A program made the translations under genes and the position numbers. Source: Paenibacillus segetis (lineage in GTDB: Bacteria > Bacillota > Bacilli > Paenibacillales > Paenibacillaceae). Taken from it: a stretch of 64,000 nt of DNA. The stretch lies in contig NZ_BMFT01000001.1 in assembly GCF_014639155.1 (NCBI RefSeq), positions 2,542,001 to 2,606,000 of the forward strand, given 5' to 3'. A model generated the notes under the pieces. That model was not told where the DNA came from. It did no database searches and worked only from the letters and a program-made list of their open reading frames with translations. Positions 18,471 through 26,898 of this stretch are shown here, piece by piece; position 1 is the first letter of the stretch; every line of letters begins with the position of its first letter.

Positions 18471-19364
18471 TTACAATCGATAATGATTATAGCGGTCTTC
18501 TTCTCTTTTAACTGAAGAAACGTTCTGGTTGGCACGATATTTACGGAATCCCGCGTATGATAAAGTCAGAACGATCCAGCCCCCGATTAGAGTGCTCCAG
18601 TACCAAGGATTATCATACCCTGTAATGGGTAAGAACACCGGCTCGTCCGCCCTGCGACCAAACAGCTCTTTCAACATACCCTCACCAAGATCAAGCGCGT
18701 GTTCTAGTGCTCCCATGTCTAATGTCTTATCATTACTCAGTCTTTCAACATAAGACAGCCATGATTCAAATTTTGTGATTTCTGCTGGATCACGAGCAAT
18801 GATTGCTGCAGAACGAATTACCTCATAACGGTCCTTGAATTCCTGAAATGCCCCCCGTAGTATCGTAGGTTCTCCACCCGTACGTGCTTTCTCCATGCTC
18901 TGAAGATTATCTGCCATAACTTTGTAATACTGAAGCCATAAAGCCCCTTCACGATGATTCAGGCTATTCACAGCCAGTCTCAGCCTTGCTGACGTCCCAG
19001 TCCATTCATCTTGTGAAACTTCCACTCTAGCTAATGTCTCCCTAGTATCCATAATGCTCTCCGCTAGCGCATGAATCCCTTCCACAGACGTTAACCCTTT
19101 GAAAGACAGTCCCTCAAGAGCGTCGATGAGGATTTCCATCGCTTCTAGTGCACCCGGTGCGTTACCTTGTTGCATATTGTTATAAAGGCGTTCTGCCGCC
19201 GTCTCAAGTCTCTGTAGTTTCTCAGTCCGCTCTGACTCTGCGCTTCCCTTTGCAGCAGTTCCTACAGAGAATGCTTCAGCGTAAGATGGCACGGCTAAAT
19301 AACTCCATAACAGGAATACCAGCACCGACAACAATCCGATCCTTTTCCTATAGCTCACGAACAT
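18471..19364 (-). CDS. ypjB: Sporulation protein YpjB
   Basis: 297 residues. N-terminal signal peptide or anchor (about 8-28), a long helical extracytoplasmic region (30-245), then a second transmembrane segment (WYWSTLIGGWIVLTLSYAGF, about 253-275) and a short basic tail. Organisation and position between YpjA and YpjC genes match YpjB. In Bacillus the family is linked to sporulation; the biochemical role is unknown. Confidence 0.8.
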   Translation of the reverse strand: MFVSYRKRIGLLSVLVFLLWSYLAVPSYAEAFSVGTAAKGSAESERTEKLQRLETAAERLYNNMQQGNAPGALEAMEILIDALEGLSFKGLTSVEGIHALAESIMDTRETLARVEVSQDEWTGTSARLRLAVNSLNHREGALWLQYYKVMADNLQSMEKARTGGEPTILRGAFQEFKDRYEVIRSAAIIARDPAEITKFESWLSYVERLSNDKTLDMGALEHALDLGEGMLKELFGRRADEPVFLPITGYDNPWYWSTLIGGWIVLTLSYAGFRKYRANQNVSSVKREEDRYNHYRL

Positions 19365-19415
19365 CCCTCCTTACCATTCATGGTATGGCAGGCTGTCCAC
19401 AGTTAGAACTCTAGT

Positions 19416-20048
19416 TCAGGTTCTTTTTGCATGTTTCAATGTAATCCATGCAACTATCACACTCGCAACGGTTAGCAGTACCGTGAAGACCATAACATTA
19501 CCTACATGATCGTAAAGAGTTTGCGGCAACCAAGGATACACATCAAAAGTGTAATCCACTGTATCATTTAATAACGTCCAACATCCAGCACCTAGGAGCA
19601 TCAACGTACCGAATTTAAACATACGCACAAATAATAGCGCCTCTATCGCCATAGCCAAATGAGAAACGACCAGCATCCAGTCCTGCCACACCAAATCATC
19701 ACCTAAATAAGCACCCGTGAATATCATTGATACTGCCCAAACGCCATATTTAACACTCGTAACAACAGCCAACGCTTCTATTAATGTACGTAATCTACCA
19801 AATTGAGCTAACGCCCCCGGAAATAATAGAAACAATAATGAAAGTGTGAAGAACAAACTTGCCGTTGGGCTATCTGGAACGAAAACGATCTGCCAATGGG
19901 GGTGGTTTAACCACGTGTCCCGAAGCTGATCACCATACCATATGTATCCATATACCGTTCCTAATAAATTAACTATGAAAAACAACCAAAGCATAGACCG
20001 ACTCGATAAAAACGCTCGGCTCCAAAAGAGAGACAACCGCAATTTCAT
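19416..20048 (-). CDS. DUF1405 membrane protein, YpjA-like
   Basis: 210 residues with about six hydrophobic segments and the DUF1405 start motif (FLSSRSMLWLFFIVNLLGTVYGYIWY spread over 13-38). Lies directly after the qcr operon terminator, as ypjA does in B. subtilis. Function unknown. Confidence 0.85.
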   Translation of the reverse strand: MKLRLSLFWSRAFLSSRSMLWLFFIVNLLGTVYGYIWYGDQLRDTWLNHPHWQIVFVPDSPTASLFFTLSLLFLLFPGALAQFGRLRTLIEALAVVTSVKYGVWAVSMIFTGAYLGDDLVWQDWMLVVSHLAMAIEALLFVRMFKFGTLMLLGAGCWTLLNDTVDYTFDVYPWLPQTLYDHVGNVMVFTVLLTVASVIVAWITLKHAKRT

Positions 20049-20075
20049 TCCCCTTCCCTACCACTTTCAGGTAAA

Positions 20076-20106
20076 TTAAAAACCTGATCGTTATTACGAT
20101 CAGGTT
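20076..20106 (-). terminator. Terminator of the qcrABC operon
   Basis: Perfect 10-bp stem AACCTGATCG / CGATCAGGTT (20081-20090 with 20097-20106), followed on the minus strand by TTTAATTT. It lies 16 bases after the qcrC stop. Confidence 0.85.
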
Positions 20107-20121
20107 AAGATAAGTATAATT

Positions 20122-20997
20122 TTACTGTTCCGCTTTTTGTTTAGCAAGCCAGTCCGCCAAATGATCAATATCTTGATCACTCAGACCAGCAGCTATAGCG
20201 TTATCATACATCTTAGGCATCTTGTTATTGTAGCCTTCTTTAATGATAGTGAGGATTGCTTCCTTATCATGCTTATCACCGACACCACGTAGCGACGGGC
20301 CACTTGCCCCTTTCAAATCAGCCGCATGGCATGATATACAAGTTGCTGTCTTATAGGTTTCCATTGCAGGATCATCTTTGTCCACGATCGCAATTTCTTT
20401 TTGCTGTATTGCATTGGAAGTCGGAAGCCCCTTTTGCCTATTCTCTATAGCTTTCTCTTCGCGCTTGATATGCTCTGGCTTATCACCCGCTAATTTCAGC
20501 TCATGTTGGTAATGAGTCCAAGCGAAATTGGTCAGGTATACTACCGCCGCCAATGACAGCAACATCAAGGACGATGCAATAGGTCTACGATAGAAACGGC
20601 GTTCCTTACCGCGGTCCAGAAATGGCGCGAGCAGTAAACCACCAAATGCAGCCGTTGGAATACCCGCCGTCCCTAGAACTACCCAATTCCCGGAAGCATA
20701 TGGATACTTTAGATACTGGTACAAGAAGAGAAAATACCAGTCCGGCATAGGAATGACCGAAGCACTTGGATTAGCCGGAAAACCGAGAGGTGCTGGTTCC
20801 GAAATGGTTAGTACAAGAAATCCAACAAGCACAACCACCCCTACCATCCACTCTTTCAGTAGAAAGTTAGGAATAAACGCTTCTGATTTACCAGGGTAAG
20901 CTGTGTAATCGGGAGGTGTAATAAAGCCTTTACCTTCTCGAACACGCGAATCACCGACAAATACGACCTTTTCTTGCGACTTTTCTCCGTGAGCCAT
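20122..20997 (-). CDS. qcrC: Menaquinol:cytochrome c reductase cytochrome b/c subunit
   Basis: About 291 residues. The first half resembles subunit IV of b6f complexes with three membrane helices (PMPDWYFLFLYQYLKYPYAS is a quinone-site region). The second half is a cytochrome c domain with heme motif CISCH (about 221-225 in the longer frame) and a distal Met in KMPKMYDN. It passes electrons from the bc complex to cytochrome c oxidase. ATG at 20997 chosen because AAGGGAGG lies 7 bases upstream; an ATG 6 codons earlier has no such site. Confidence 0.95.
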   Translation of the reverse strand: MAHGEKSQEKVVFVGDSRVREGKGFITPPDYTAYPGKSEAFIPNFLLKEWMVGVVVLVGFLVLTISEPAPLGFPANPSASVIPMPDWYFLFLYQYLKYPYASGNWVVLGTAGIPTAAFGGLLLAPFLDRGKERRFYRRPIASSLMLLSLAAVVYLTNFAWTHYQHELKLAGDKPEHIKREEKAIENRQKGLPTSNAIQQKEIAIVDKDDPAMETYKTATCISCHAADLKGASGPSLRGVGDKHDKEAILTIIKEGYNNKMPKMYDNAIAAGLSDQDIDHLADWLAKQKAEQ

Positions 20998-21040
20998 GTA
21001 AATGCCTCCCTTCATCTTATTATGGTGAGTCGACTTCCTC

Positions 21041-21712
21041 TTAAAGTGGTCCAGAAATTCCTTGTCTGCGGATCATAATAAAATGTCCCACCAATAGGAT
21101 AAGCAGCACAGCTGGAAGGAAGAACACGTGAATTGCAAAGAATCTAGTCAATGTCTCAGCTCCAACGATAGTACCGCCTTGGAGCAGCTCTTTCAAAATC
21201 GGTCCCAAGACTGGAATCGAATTGGCAATCTCCAATGTAACCTTCGTTGCAAAATAAGCTTTATTGTCCCAAGGCAACAAGTATCCCGTCAAACCAAGTC
21301 CGATCATAACGAAGAAAATGAGCATACCTACAACCCAGTTCATTTCTCGAGGTGCTTTGTATGAACCCGTGAAGAATACACGAAGGGTGTGGAGGAACAT
21401 CATAACGATTACCAGACTCGCTCCCCAGTGATGCATGCCACGAACAATTTGTCCGAAAGCCACCTGGGTTTGTAAGTACTCGACACTCCCATAAGCATTG
21501 ATAATATCAGGAACGTAGTACATCGTAAGGAACATCCCAGATAAAATCTGAATAACGGTAATGAAGAACGTCAATCCACCAAAGCAATATACAAATGCAG
21601 AAAAGTGATGCGCCGGGTTTACATGCTCTGGTACTTCATGGTCCGCGACATCCCTCCAAATCGGCGTGATATCAAGACGTTCATCGATCCAGTTATACAA
21701 GTTTTTAAACAT
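21041..21712 (-). CDS. qcrB: Menaquinol:cytochrome c reductase cytochrome b6 subunit
   Basis: 223 residues with four transmembrane helices. Heme-ligand histidines are seen in RGMHHWGAS and in the helix FFAIHVFFLPAVLLILLVGH. Forms the di-heme membrane core of the bc-type complex. Second gene of qcrABC, 15 bases after qcrA. Confidence 0.96.
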   Translation of the reverse strand: MFKNLYNWIDERLDITPIWRDVADHEVPEHVNPAHHFSAFVYCFGGLTFFITVIQILSGMFLTMYYVPDIINAYGSVEYLQTQVAFGQIVRGMHHWGASLVIVMMFLHTLRVFFTGSYKAPREMNWVVGMLIFFVMIGLGLTGYLLPWDNKAYFATKVTLEIANSIPVLGPILKELLQGGTIVGAETLTRFFAIHVFFLPAVLLILLVGHFIMIRRQGISGPL

Positions 21713-21727
21713 CCTATCTACGCCCCC

Positions 21728-22270
21728 TTATTTCACGATCGTGTTCGGAATAATATCCCCGAGCAAAATCCAATCATTTTCCAGCTTCACACGGTATTCA
21801 TCAAGTGGCTTAGGTGCAACCGCAAGTTGCTTGCCCTCTTTTGTATAGTGCGCACCGTGGCATGGGCAGAAGTACTGCTCTGGAAGATCCTTATTCTTGT
21901 TCCAACCAACCGTACATCCCAAGTGCTTACAGATCGGTGAAAGCGCATAAATTTTGCCGCTCTCGTCTTTACGTATCCAAGCCGTAAGTGTTGCTGTACT
22001 GAGATACCATCCGTCTTGCTGTTTGAGTTCAAAAGTAAACTCCTGAGGTTCATTCGTTATTTTGCTAGCTTCTACTACTTTTACGTAAGTACCTTCGCCC
22101 TTTTGCTGTAGAATCGGGTCCACAGCAAAACGAACCATCGGAAGTGCTACACCGCCCATCATAAAAGCAGTTGCGCCTCCCAAAGTATATGTAAGAAATT
22201 GCCGGCGGGACATTTCCTTACGACTAGGCGGTTCATGCGATGATGAATGTTGGTCGTTTTGATTGCTCAT
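21728..22270 (-). CDS. qcrA: Menaquinol:cytochrome c reductase Rieske iron-sulfur subunit
   Basis: About 180 residues. A twin-arginine-type N-terminus (MSRRQFLTYTLGGATAFM) anchors it, and the 2Fe-2S ligands are in CKHLGC and CPCHGAHY. It takes electrons from menaquinol. ATG at 22270 has GGAGA five bases upstream; the upstream TTG overlaps that site. First gene of qcrABC, downstream of a good SigA-type promoter. Confidence 0.96.
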   Translation of the reverse strand: MSNQNDQHSSSHEPPSRKEMSRRQFLTYTLGGATAFMMGGVALPMVRFAVDPILQQKGEGTYVKVVEASKITNEPQEFTFELKQQDGWYLSTATLTAWIRKDESGKIYALSPICKHLGCTVGWNKNKDLPEQYFCPCHGAHYTKEGKQLAVAPKPLDEYRVKLENDWILLGDIIPNTIVK

Positions 22271-22352
22271 TACTTTCTCCAACCCCCTTTGCCAGCCAAT
22301 TCATTTTCTTGTTTACAATGATAAATGTCACTTTAGTTAGGATTTCATATTA

Positions 22353-22381
22353 ATAATATATTAGCGTTCAAATAGCGTCAA
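22353..22381 (-). promoter_or_regulatory. SigA-type promoter of qcrABC
   Basis: On the minus strand TTGACG (22376-22381) and TATTAT (22353-22358) are separated by 17 bases, near consensus. It lies about 80 bases upstream of qcrA. Confidence 0.7.
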
Positions 22382-22449
22382 GAATTTCCAGTTGACTTTC
22401 CCTACCAAATAAGCAGATCCATCTAAAAATTGTCGATATTTAGACACAT

Positions 22450-22881
22450 TTACACTACGCCTCCACTTTGCCAAATAAGCTGAATTTTGTCCTGAATTCC
22501 CGTTTTCGAAAGTGATGATTCAGATCCCGTAAATCCTTGCGGTGTAACGACTAGATCGATATTTGACAGTGATAAATCTAGCAGATTAACATCAGCTGAT
22601 ATAAGGAAAACAAACTTGAAGCCGGACGACTTGACATTGTGACAAATTTCATTTATAAATTCGACTATATTTTCTCTTCCATACTGAATAGAAGGGTATG
22701 TAATCGTTCTCCCCTTAAAGGGAATTTCCACTAAATCCAATATATCCCTCAGCCTTTCCAAGGCCTCGGTTACTTCATGTGGCTGCTCTTTCCCCGTAAG
22801 CCCAGTAACTGGAATCAGGCAGGTATCCAAATATGGTCTTAATTCATCCCACGAAGATGATTCTACTTCACTAAACTTCAT
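22450..22881 (-). CDS. DUF2487 protein, YpiF-like
   Basis: 143 residues, soluble, no recognised catalytic motif. It begins MKFSEVESSSWDELRPYLDTCL and contains LVEIPFKGRTITYPSIQY, as in the YpiF/DUF2487 family. In B. subtilis ypiF lies directly upstream of qcrA, as here. ATG at 22881 chosen, 7 bases after GGGAGGGG. Function unknown; the conserved position suggests a link to the qcr complex. Confidence 0.8.
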   Translation of the reverse strand: MKFSEVESSSWDELRPYLDTCLIPVTGLTGKEQPHEVTEALERLRDILDLVEIPFKGRTITYPSIQYGRENIVEFINEICHNVKSSGFKFVFLISADVNLLDLSLSNIDLVVTPQGFTGSESSLSKTGIQDKIQLIWQSGGVV

Positions 22882-23072
22882 GCTCATACCCCTCCCTTTA
22901 TTCTCCTCATTATATACAATGAAATGTCCTTGACAAAGTCATTCTTGAGAGAATATCTTTGATCATTAATCGTGGGGTATTGAAATGATCTCCATTTTTT
23001 AGCTCGGAAATATTAGTACTTTAACTATCATAATCATCCCAGGCGTTTGTAAGTTCGATTAAACCTGTGTAA

Positions 23073-23105
23073 TACAAAAAGAAGAAATGCCTTAAACGGC
23101 ATTTC
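23073..23105 (-). terminator. Terminator after the IDEAL-domain gene
   Basis: Stem GAAATGCC / GGCATTTC (23084-23091 with 23098-23105), followed on the minus strand by TTCTTTTTG, and by CTTTTTATTT on the plus strand. Confidence 0.75.
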
Positions 23106-23109
23106 CTTT

Positions 23110-23292
23110 TTATTTCTCCAGTAATTTTAGTTCATCCGTCAGGAGCCGAAAGGCCACCTCATCGCCATTGACCAATGCAGAATCGATCTCACGATATAGC
23201 TGCTGATAACGATGACTGCGTAGAGCTTCGTCCCATACCATTTCCGCCGCCAAACTAAGCATTACTTCGTAAGTAACCTTCATTTTATCCAT
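23110..23292 (-). CDS. Small IDEAL-domain protein
   Basis: About 60 residues. The C-terminal half (LYREIDSALVNGDEVAFRLLTDELKLLEK, spread over the last 30 residues) fits the IDEAL domain named after a short acidic helical motif in Firmicutes. B. subtilis YpiB at this position carries UPF0302 plus IDEAL; here only the IDEAL part exists. ATG at 23292 has GGAGG 8 bases upstream. IDEAL domains are thought to mediate protein contacts; the partner is unknown. Confidence 0.7.
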   Translation of the reverse strand: MDKMKVTYEVMLSLAAEMVWDEALRSHRYQQLYREIDSALVNGDEVAFRLLTDELKLLEK

Positions 23293-23443
23293 TGGATGCA
23301 CCTCCAAACACCTTTCACTACAAACCTAATCATACTAAAGCATATTCACCATTCGCAGTACCGTATGTGGCGTTAGCCCCTAGTCACATTAAAGTGCTTA
23401 TGCCTATGAGCCATCCCCAAGCAATTGCACAAAAACCTTCCAC

Positions 23444-24535
23444 TTATCGAATTTTTTGGAGTCCTTGAACCGCAGATCTTCCGAAATTCGTCGTCTGTAT
23501 GTAACGTACTCGCTCATCATCTTCGCCCATTCTTACCATTCCAAGGTGCAGCATCATTCGTAGAATTCGTTCTTCAAATATAGATTCAGATGAATCATAA
23601 TAGAATGGTTTGATCAGAGTTTCCATGTTCTCGTATAGTGAAGATATCATCACCCATTCTTTAGAACAACGTTCAATCCAGTAAACAATGGAGAGCAAGT
23701 TAGGAATGGGACCCTTATACAATCTTAACCAAAAGCTTACAAACTGCATCATTGGATCACGCTTTTCATCGTCCAACATAGAAACACCATGTGGAGTCAG
23801 CCGAAGTCCACCTACGTCCTCACGAATGAGTCTGGCGTGAAAAGCATAGTCATACAATAATGCAAAACGACTCGGGTAGTCCTTGAATCGTCGGCCATAA
23901 CCAAATCTCCAGCCTTTTCCAACAAGTGATTCCGAGATATGTAGGGTTTCCATGATTTGCATTTGATTCCTTCGGTACATAATCCCCTCATTATTCAAGG
24001 GAATCTCATGATTCTGCACATACCTGAGAAATAAATTTAAATCCTCTGGGAGAAGATCAATCTCCTCACGATACATCGATGGTTCCCCTAGGGCTGGAAT
24101 CATTTCTGATTTGAAGCGTCGTTCCAACACCTCTCTGAAACGTTGACTTAAGTCCTCAGGCACCTCGAACAAGTACCTTGTATTTTGCGTAGACCCATTA
24201 AACAGCCACCCACGTTGTCTAAACCTGGTAATAACGTCCCTGGGGCTTTCCTTTTCTCTAGCGTCTTCTGTGAAACGTGACTGCTGTGCAAAGGCGATTA
24301 ATTCTTCCAGGCTGAATTGGCGCCTGCCATCAAACAACAAGGTATTTAGAAATCGCAAATCTTCCAAACTTAATCCGCTTACATGCTGCTCAATAAATTC
24401 TCTGCTCCCAATCGTCTGCAAGATCGATTGAATCAGCTCATGTTTGGAATTTTCGTTGCAGTCACATCGATAGTGATTCGCTATTCTACTAAGCTGTCCG
24501 ATATCGGCAAAAGTGAGCATATCCGCCAAGTTCAT
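23444..24535 (-). CDS. Hypothetical protein with winged-helix-like segments
   Basis: 363 residues, soluble, rich in Leu and Arg. The N-terminus (about 1-60) looks like a small helical DNA-associated domain with KHELIQSILQTI. Residues 50-130 and 225-275 look like winged-helix repeats. This is reminiscent of XPB/Ssl2 helicase-associated N-terminal regions, but no helicase motif is present. I do not recognise a named family. It lies alone between two terminators. Shape suggests a DNA-binding or adaptor protein; this is inference. Confidence 0.5.
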   Translation of the reverse strand: MNLADMLTFADIGQLSRIANHYRCDCNENSKHELIQSILQTIGSREFIEQHVSGLSLEDLRFLNTLLFDGRRQFSLEELIAFAQQSRFTEDAREKESPRDVITRFRQRGWLFNGSTQNTRYLFEVPEDLSQRFREVLERRFKSEMIPALGEPSMYREEIDLLPEDLNLFLRYVQNHEIPLNNEGIMYRRNQMQIMETLHISESLVGKGWRFGYGRRFKDYPSRFALLYDYAFHARLIREDVGGLRLTPHGVSMLDDEKRDPMMQFVSFWLRLYKGPIPNLLSIVYWIERCSKEWVMISSLYENMETLIKPFYYDSSESIFEERILRMMLHLGMVRMGEDDERVRYIQTTNFGRSAVQGLQKIR

Positions 24536-24600
24536 GTTTTACCGCCTCACCGTTTTACTATCATTATGGGAAAATATGCAATTTTTATTCCACTAGCGCA

Positions 24601-24661
24601 AAAAAAAATAACCCTACCAAGGGAGAACACTGAAAGTAACAATTCATCAGCAGTGTTCTCC
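24601..24661 (-). terminator. Terminator of the histidine phosphatase gene
   Basis: Perfect 11-bp stem GGAGAACACTG / CAGTGTTCTCC (24622-24632 with 24651-24661). On the minus strand a run of T follows after CCTTGGTAGGGTTA. Confidence 0.75.
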
Positions 24662-24670
24662 GAGGCCGGA

Positions 24671-25273
24671 TTATTTGTAATGATCTTCAGCAAATTCTTG
24701 CAAGTGGCGGGTGCAATTGTATAATACTAAATCCCAATCCTTGTCCTGTTTCTCCACAATCGTAAGCGACAAGTTTCCTATTCGCTCATTATATTTGTTC
24801 TGATACAAAGCAATATATAACTGAGCAAGCAATCCCCCATGTGAAACAACAAGCACATTACGATCACCGTAACGCTTATCCAAATCCTCCATGAAAGCTA
24901 ACGCCCGGATCCGAATTGCCTCATCTTTCTCTTGCCCAAGATCAAGCTGATCCCAATCCTTGCCCCACAGGGTTTCACGCTCTATAGAGGTTAAGCCCTC
25001 TACCTGGCCAAATGCTCGTTCCATAAGTCTAGAGTCGGGATCGTACAGTGGAATGTTCAGCTTATCTGCAATAATCTTTCCCGTCTCTTGGGCTCGTGAT
25101 AAACCACTCGTAATCACAAAGTCCCAATGATAAGTTGCATCATCCCTCAATCTCTGAGCAAGCTGACTCGCCTGTTTTCGTCCTTCATCATTCAATGGAA
25201 TGTCACTTTGTCCCTGTATTTTACCAGCTGCATTCCAATCTGTAAGTCCATGGCGAATTAATCCTACAAGCAT
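24671..25273 (-). CDS. Histidine phosphatase family protein (phosphoglycerate-mutase-like)
   Basis: About 200 residues. The phosphohistidine motif LIRHGLTDWN is at residues 5-14, and SRAQETGKI, the acidic ERAFGQVEG and a late VVSHGG complete the active site. Members include phosphatases for cobalamin, sugar or nucleotide substrates; the substrate is not evident. I use ATG at 25273 because AGGAGG lies 6 bases upstream; a longer reading frame exists but has no such site. Confidence 0.85.
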   Translation of the reverse strand: MLVGLIRHGLTDWNAAGKIQGQSDIPLNDEGRKQASQLAQRLRDDATYHWDFVITSGLSRAQETGKIIADKLNIPLYDPDSRLMERAFGQVEGLTSIERETLWGKDWDQLDLGQEKDEAIRIRALAFMEDLDKRYGDRNVLVVSHGGLLAQLYIALYQNKYNERIGNLSLTIVEKQDKDWDLVLYNCTRHLQEFAEDHYK

Positions 25274-25327
25274 CTTTATCCTCCTAGTCTTGGTGTGATA
25301 ACTCTCAAGCACCTGAATTATGATAAT

Positions 25328-25377
25328 AAAAAAATAAACGTCGTCTCCCAGAGTAATCAATGGAAGAAACGTTTATT
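25328..25377 (-). terminator. Terminator of the sigma/anti-sigma operon
   Basis: AATAAACGT / ACGTTTATT (25333-25341 with 25369-25377) with an inner CTTCC/GGGAG pairing, followed on the minus strand by TTTTTATTATC. It lies directly after the anti-sigma stop. Confidence 0.75.
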
Positions 25378-25381
25378 CTAT

Positions 25382-25981
25382 TCATCTCCTTGCACGCCTA
25401 ATCCCTTTCCATGAAAATAAGGCAAGACCCATTCCCGCCATGGAGAGTATCATCCAGTATTGCGGATAAGACGGCCCCATCTGAGCCGCAAACGGCTCAA
25501 TAATCCCTCTAGATGAGCTTGGCAACGTTAGGGTAAATTCTTCTGACGCCTCGATATCGGAAACGGCAACAACCGCAGGCAATATTCCAGTCATTGGTTT
25601 AGCAGCCTCATTGTGTTGTTTGGAGTTCCCCATCATTAGCAATAAGAAACTGCATAGGAACACTGCCAAGAAACAAGCAGCCCATATTGAAACACGTTGG
25701 CGCATCCCCCGTGTGACTTTAGCTTCTTCTGCCTGAGGTGCTAGCCATGGAGATTCAGCATAAATACGATCCATAACCCTTCGGTTAATACCCTCTGCCT
25801 GTTCATCTGAGATCTCAACGGAAAAAGCATGCATCGCATTCAAACTTTCTTTCCAAATTTGATATTCAGCGGCGCAAGATTCGCAACCCAAAGTATGCCA
25901 TTCCAGCATTCTACGTTGTGGATGATTGTCAGGTAACTCCGGCATCATTCCAAACAACTCTTGGGCCTCTTTACAGTTCAT
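25382..25981 (-). CDS. Anti-sigma factor with zinc-finger (zf-HC2-like) domain
   Basis: 199 residues. The N-terminal domain has MNCKEAQEL, then H29 and two cysteines in EWHTLGCESC, the HxxxCxxC zinc anti-sigma pattern. One transmembrane helix follows (about 115-135) and a second hydrophobic stretch lies near the C-terminus (about 173-190). It overlaps the sigma factor by 4 bases. It probably holds the sigma factor inactive at the membrane until a signal arrives. Confidence 0.85.
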   Translation of the reverse strand: MNCKEAQELFGMMPELPDNHPQRRMLEWHTLGCESCAAEYQIWKESLNAMHAFSVEISDEQAEGINRRVMDRIYAESPWLAPQAEEAKVTRGMRQRVSIWAACFLAVFLCSFLLLMMGNSKQHNEAAKPMTGILPAVVAVSDIEASEEFTLTLPSSSRGIIEPFAAQMGPSYPQYWMILSMAGMGLALFSWKGIRRARR

Positions 25982-26571
25982 CTGCTTTTCATCCCTTCAT
26001 AATGCTCGTAGACGGGTTCATAAAAGTAGGGTTCAAGCTGAATCTTCACGCTACTACGTGCCCTGAATAACAGAGATTTCACTGCACTCACACTCTGACC
26101 TAGAATGCCGGCAATCTCTTGATAATCCAGTTGATCGTATTCACGTAAAATTAAAGCAGATCTTTGTTTTTCCGGTAGATTGTTGATGGCCTCGCGTACC
26201 ATACTAACCTTCTCACTGCGCAAAATCGCTTGTTCCGGAACAACATCACTTGAAGCAACCGGTACATAGCCACTTTCTTCTAACGGAATGTTAGCACTAC
26301 GCTGTTTCCGAAGTTCACTAAGCACAGTATTTCTGGCAATCGTATACAACCAGGTGGAAAAAGAAGCATCCACTTCCCGGAAGGAGTTCAGACTTCGAAA
26401 TGCTTTATAGAACGTTTCCGAGCACAAATCTTCTGCGAGTAACTCTAAATGAGCACTCTTTAACATGTGATAAACAAAAGCTAGAATTTTGCGCTGATAG
26501 CGGCGCATCAGCTCCGAGTATAACTCTGTATTACCTTCTTTAATCTCACGAATCATTTGGGAATCCGTCAT
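25978..26571 (-). CDS. ECF-type RNA polymerase sigma factor
   Basis: About 197 residues. Sigma region 2 (about 8-75; AEDLCSETFYKAFRSL and FSTWLYTIARN) and region 4 (about 125-180; LPEKQRSALILREYDQLDYQEIAG then SAVKSLLFRARS) are clear. It resembles the SigW/SigM group. ATG at 26571 chosen since the probable autoregulated promoter places the start of transcription near 26625, excluding the longer GTG start; AGGAGG lies 12 bases upstream. Confidence 0.9.
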   Translation of the reverse strand: MTDSQMIREIKEGNTELYSELMRRYQRKILAFVYHMLKSAHLELLAEDLCSETFYKAFRSLNSFREVDASFSTWLYTIARNTVLSELRKQRSANIPLEESGYVPVASSDVVPEQAILRSEKVSMVREAINNLPEKQRSALILREYDQLDYQEIAGILGQSVSAVKSLLFRARSSVKIQLEPYFYEPVYEHYEGMKSR

Positions 26572-26631
26572 TATGAGTGCGATCCTCCTCGCCCATCCAT
26601 GTACTTCTTCCCCGTTCGACTTCACTTATTT

Positions 26632-26656
26632 TACCGAACAGGATATAAAAAGTTGC
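26632..26656 (-). promoter_or_regulatory. Probable ECF sigma autoregulated promoter
   Basis: On the minus strand GCAACTTTTT (-35, AAC core) is followed after 16 bases by GGTA. The AAC-T-run plus GTA spacing matches Bacillus-type ECF promoters. It lies about 60 bases upstream of the sigma gene. Confidence 0.55.
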
Positions 26657-26898
26657 GGTTTATATGTAGTATTTTCAAAAAAAGATCCAATAAATTGCTA
26701 CATTTACATAACAAGCTCTAACCGATGAATATTATACCATAGAACTTGGGATTAAAAAAATATCTAATGTGGCTGAGATTTACAACAGTAATAAAAATTC
26801 ACAAGTCTACCATAGAAATAATTTATCATTTATCTTACAGAAAGTTTACTGAAAATAATGTATAATGTTGTTCGATTCTACTGAGAGGAAGGTAATCC

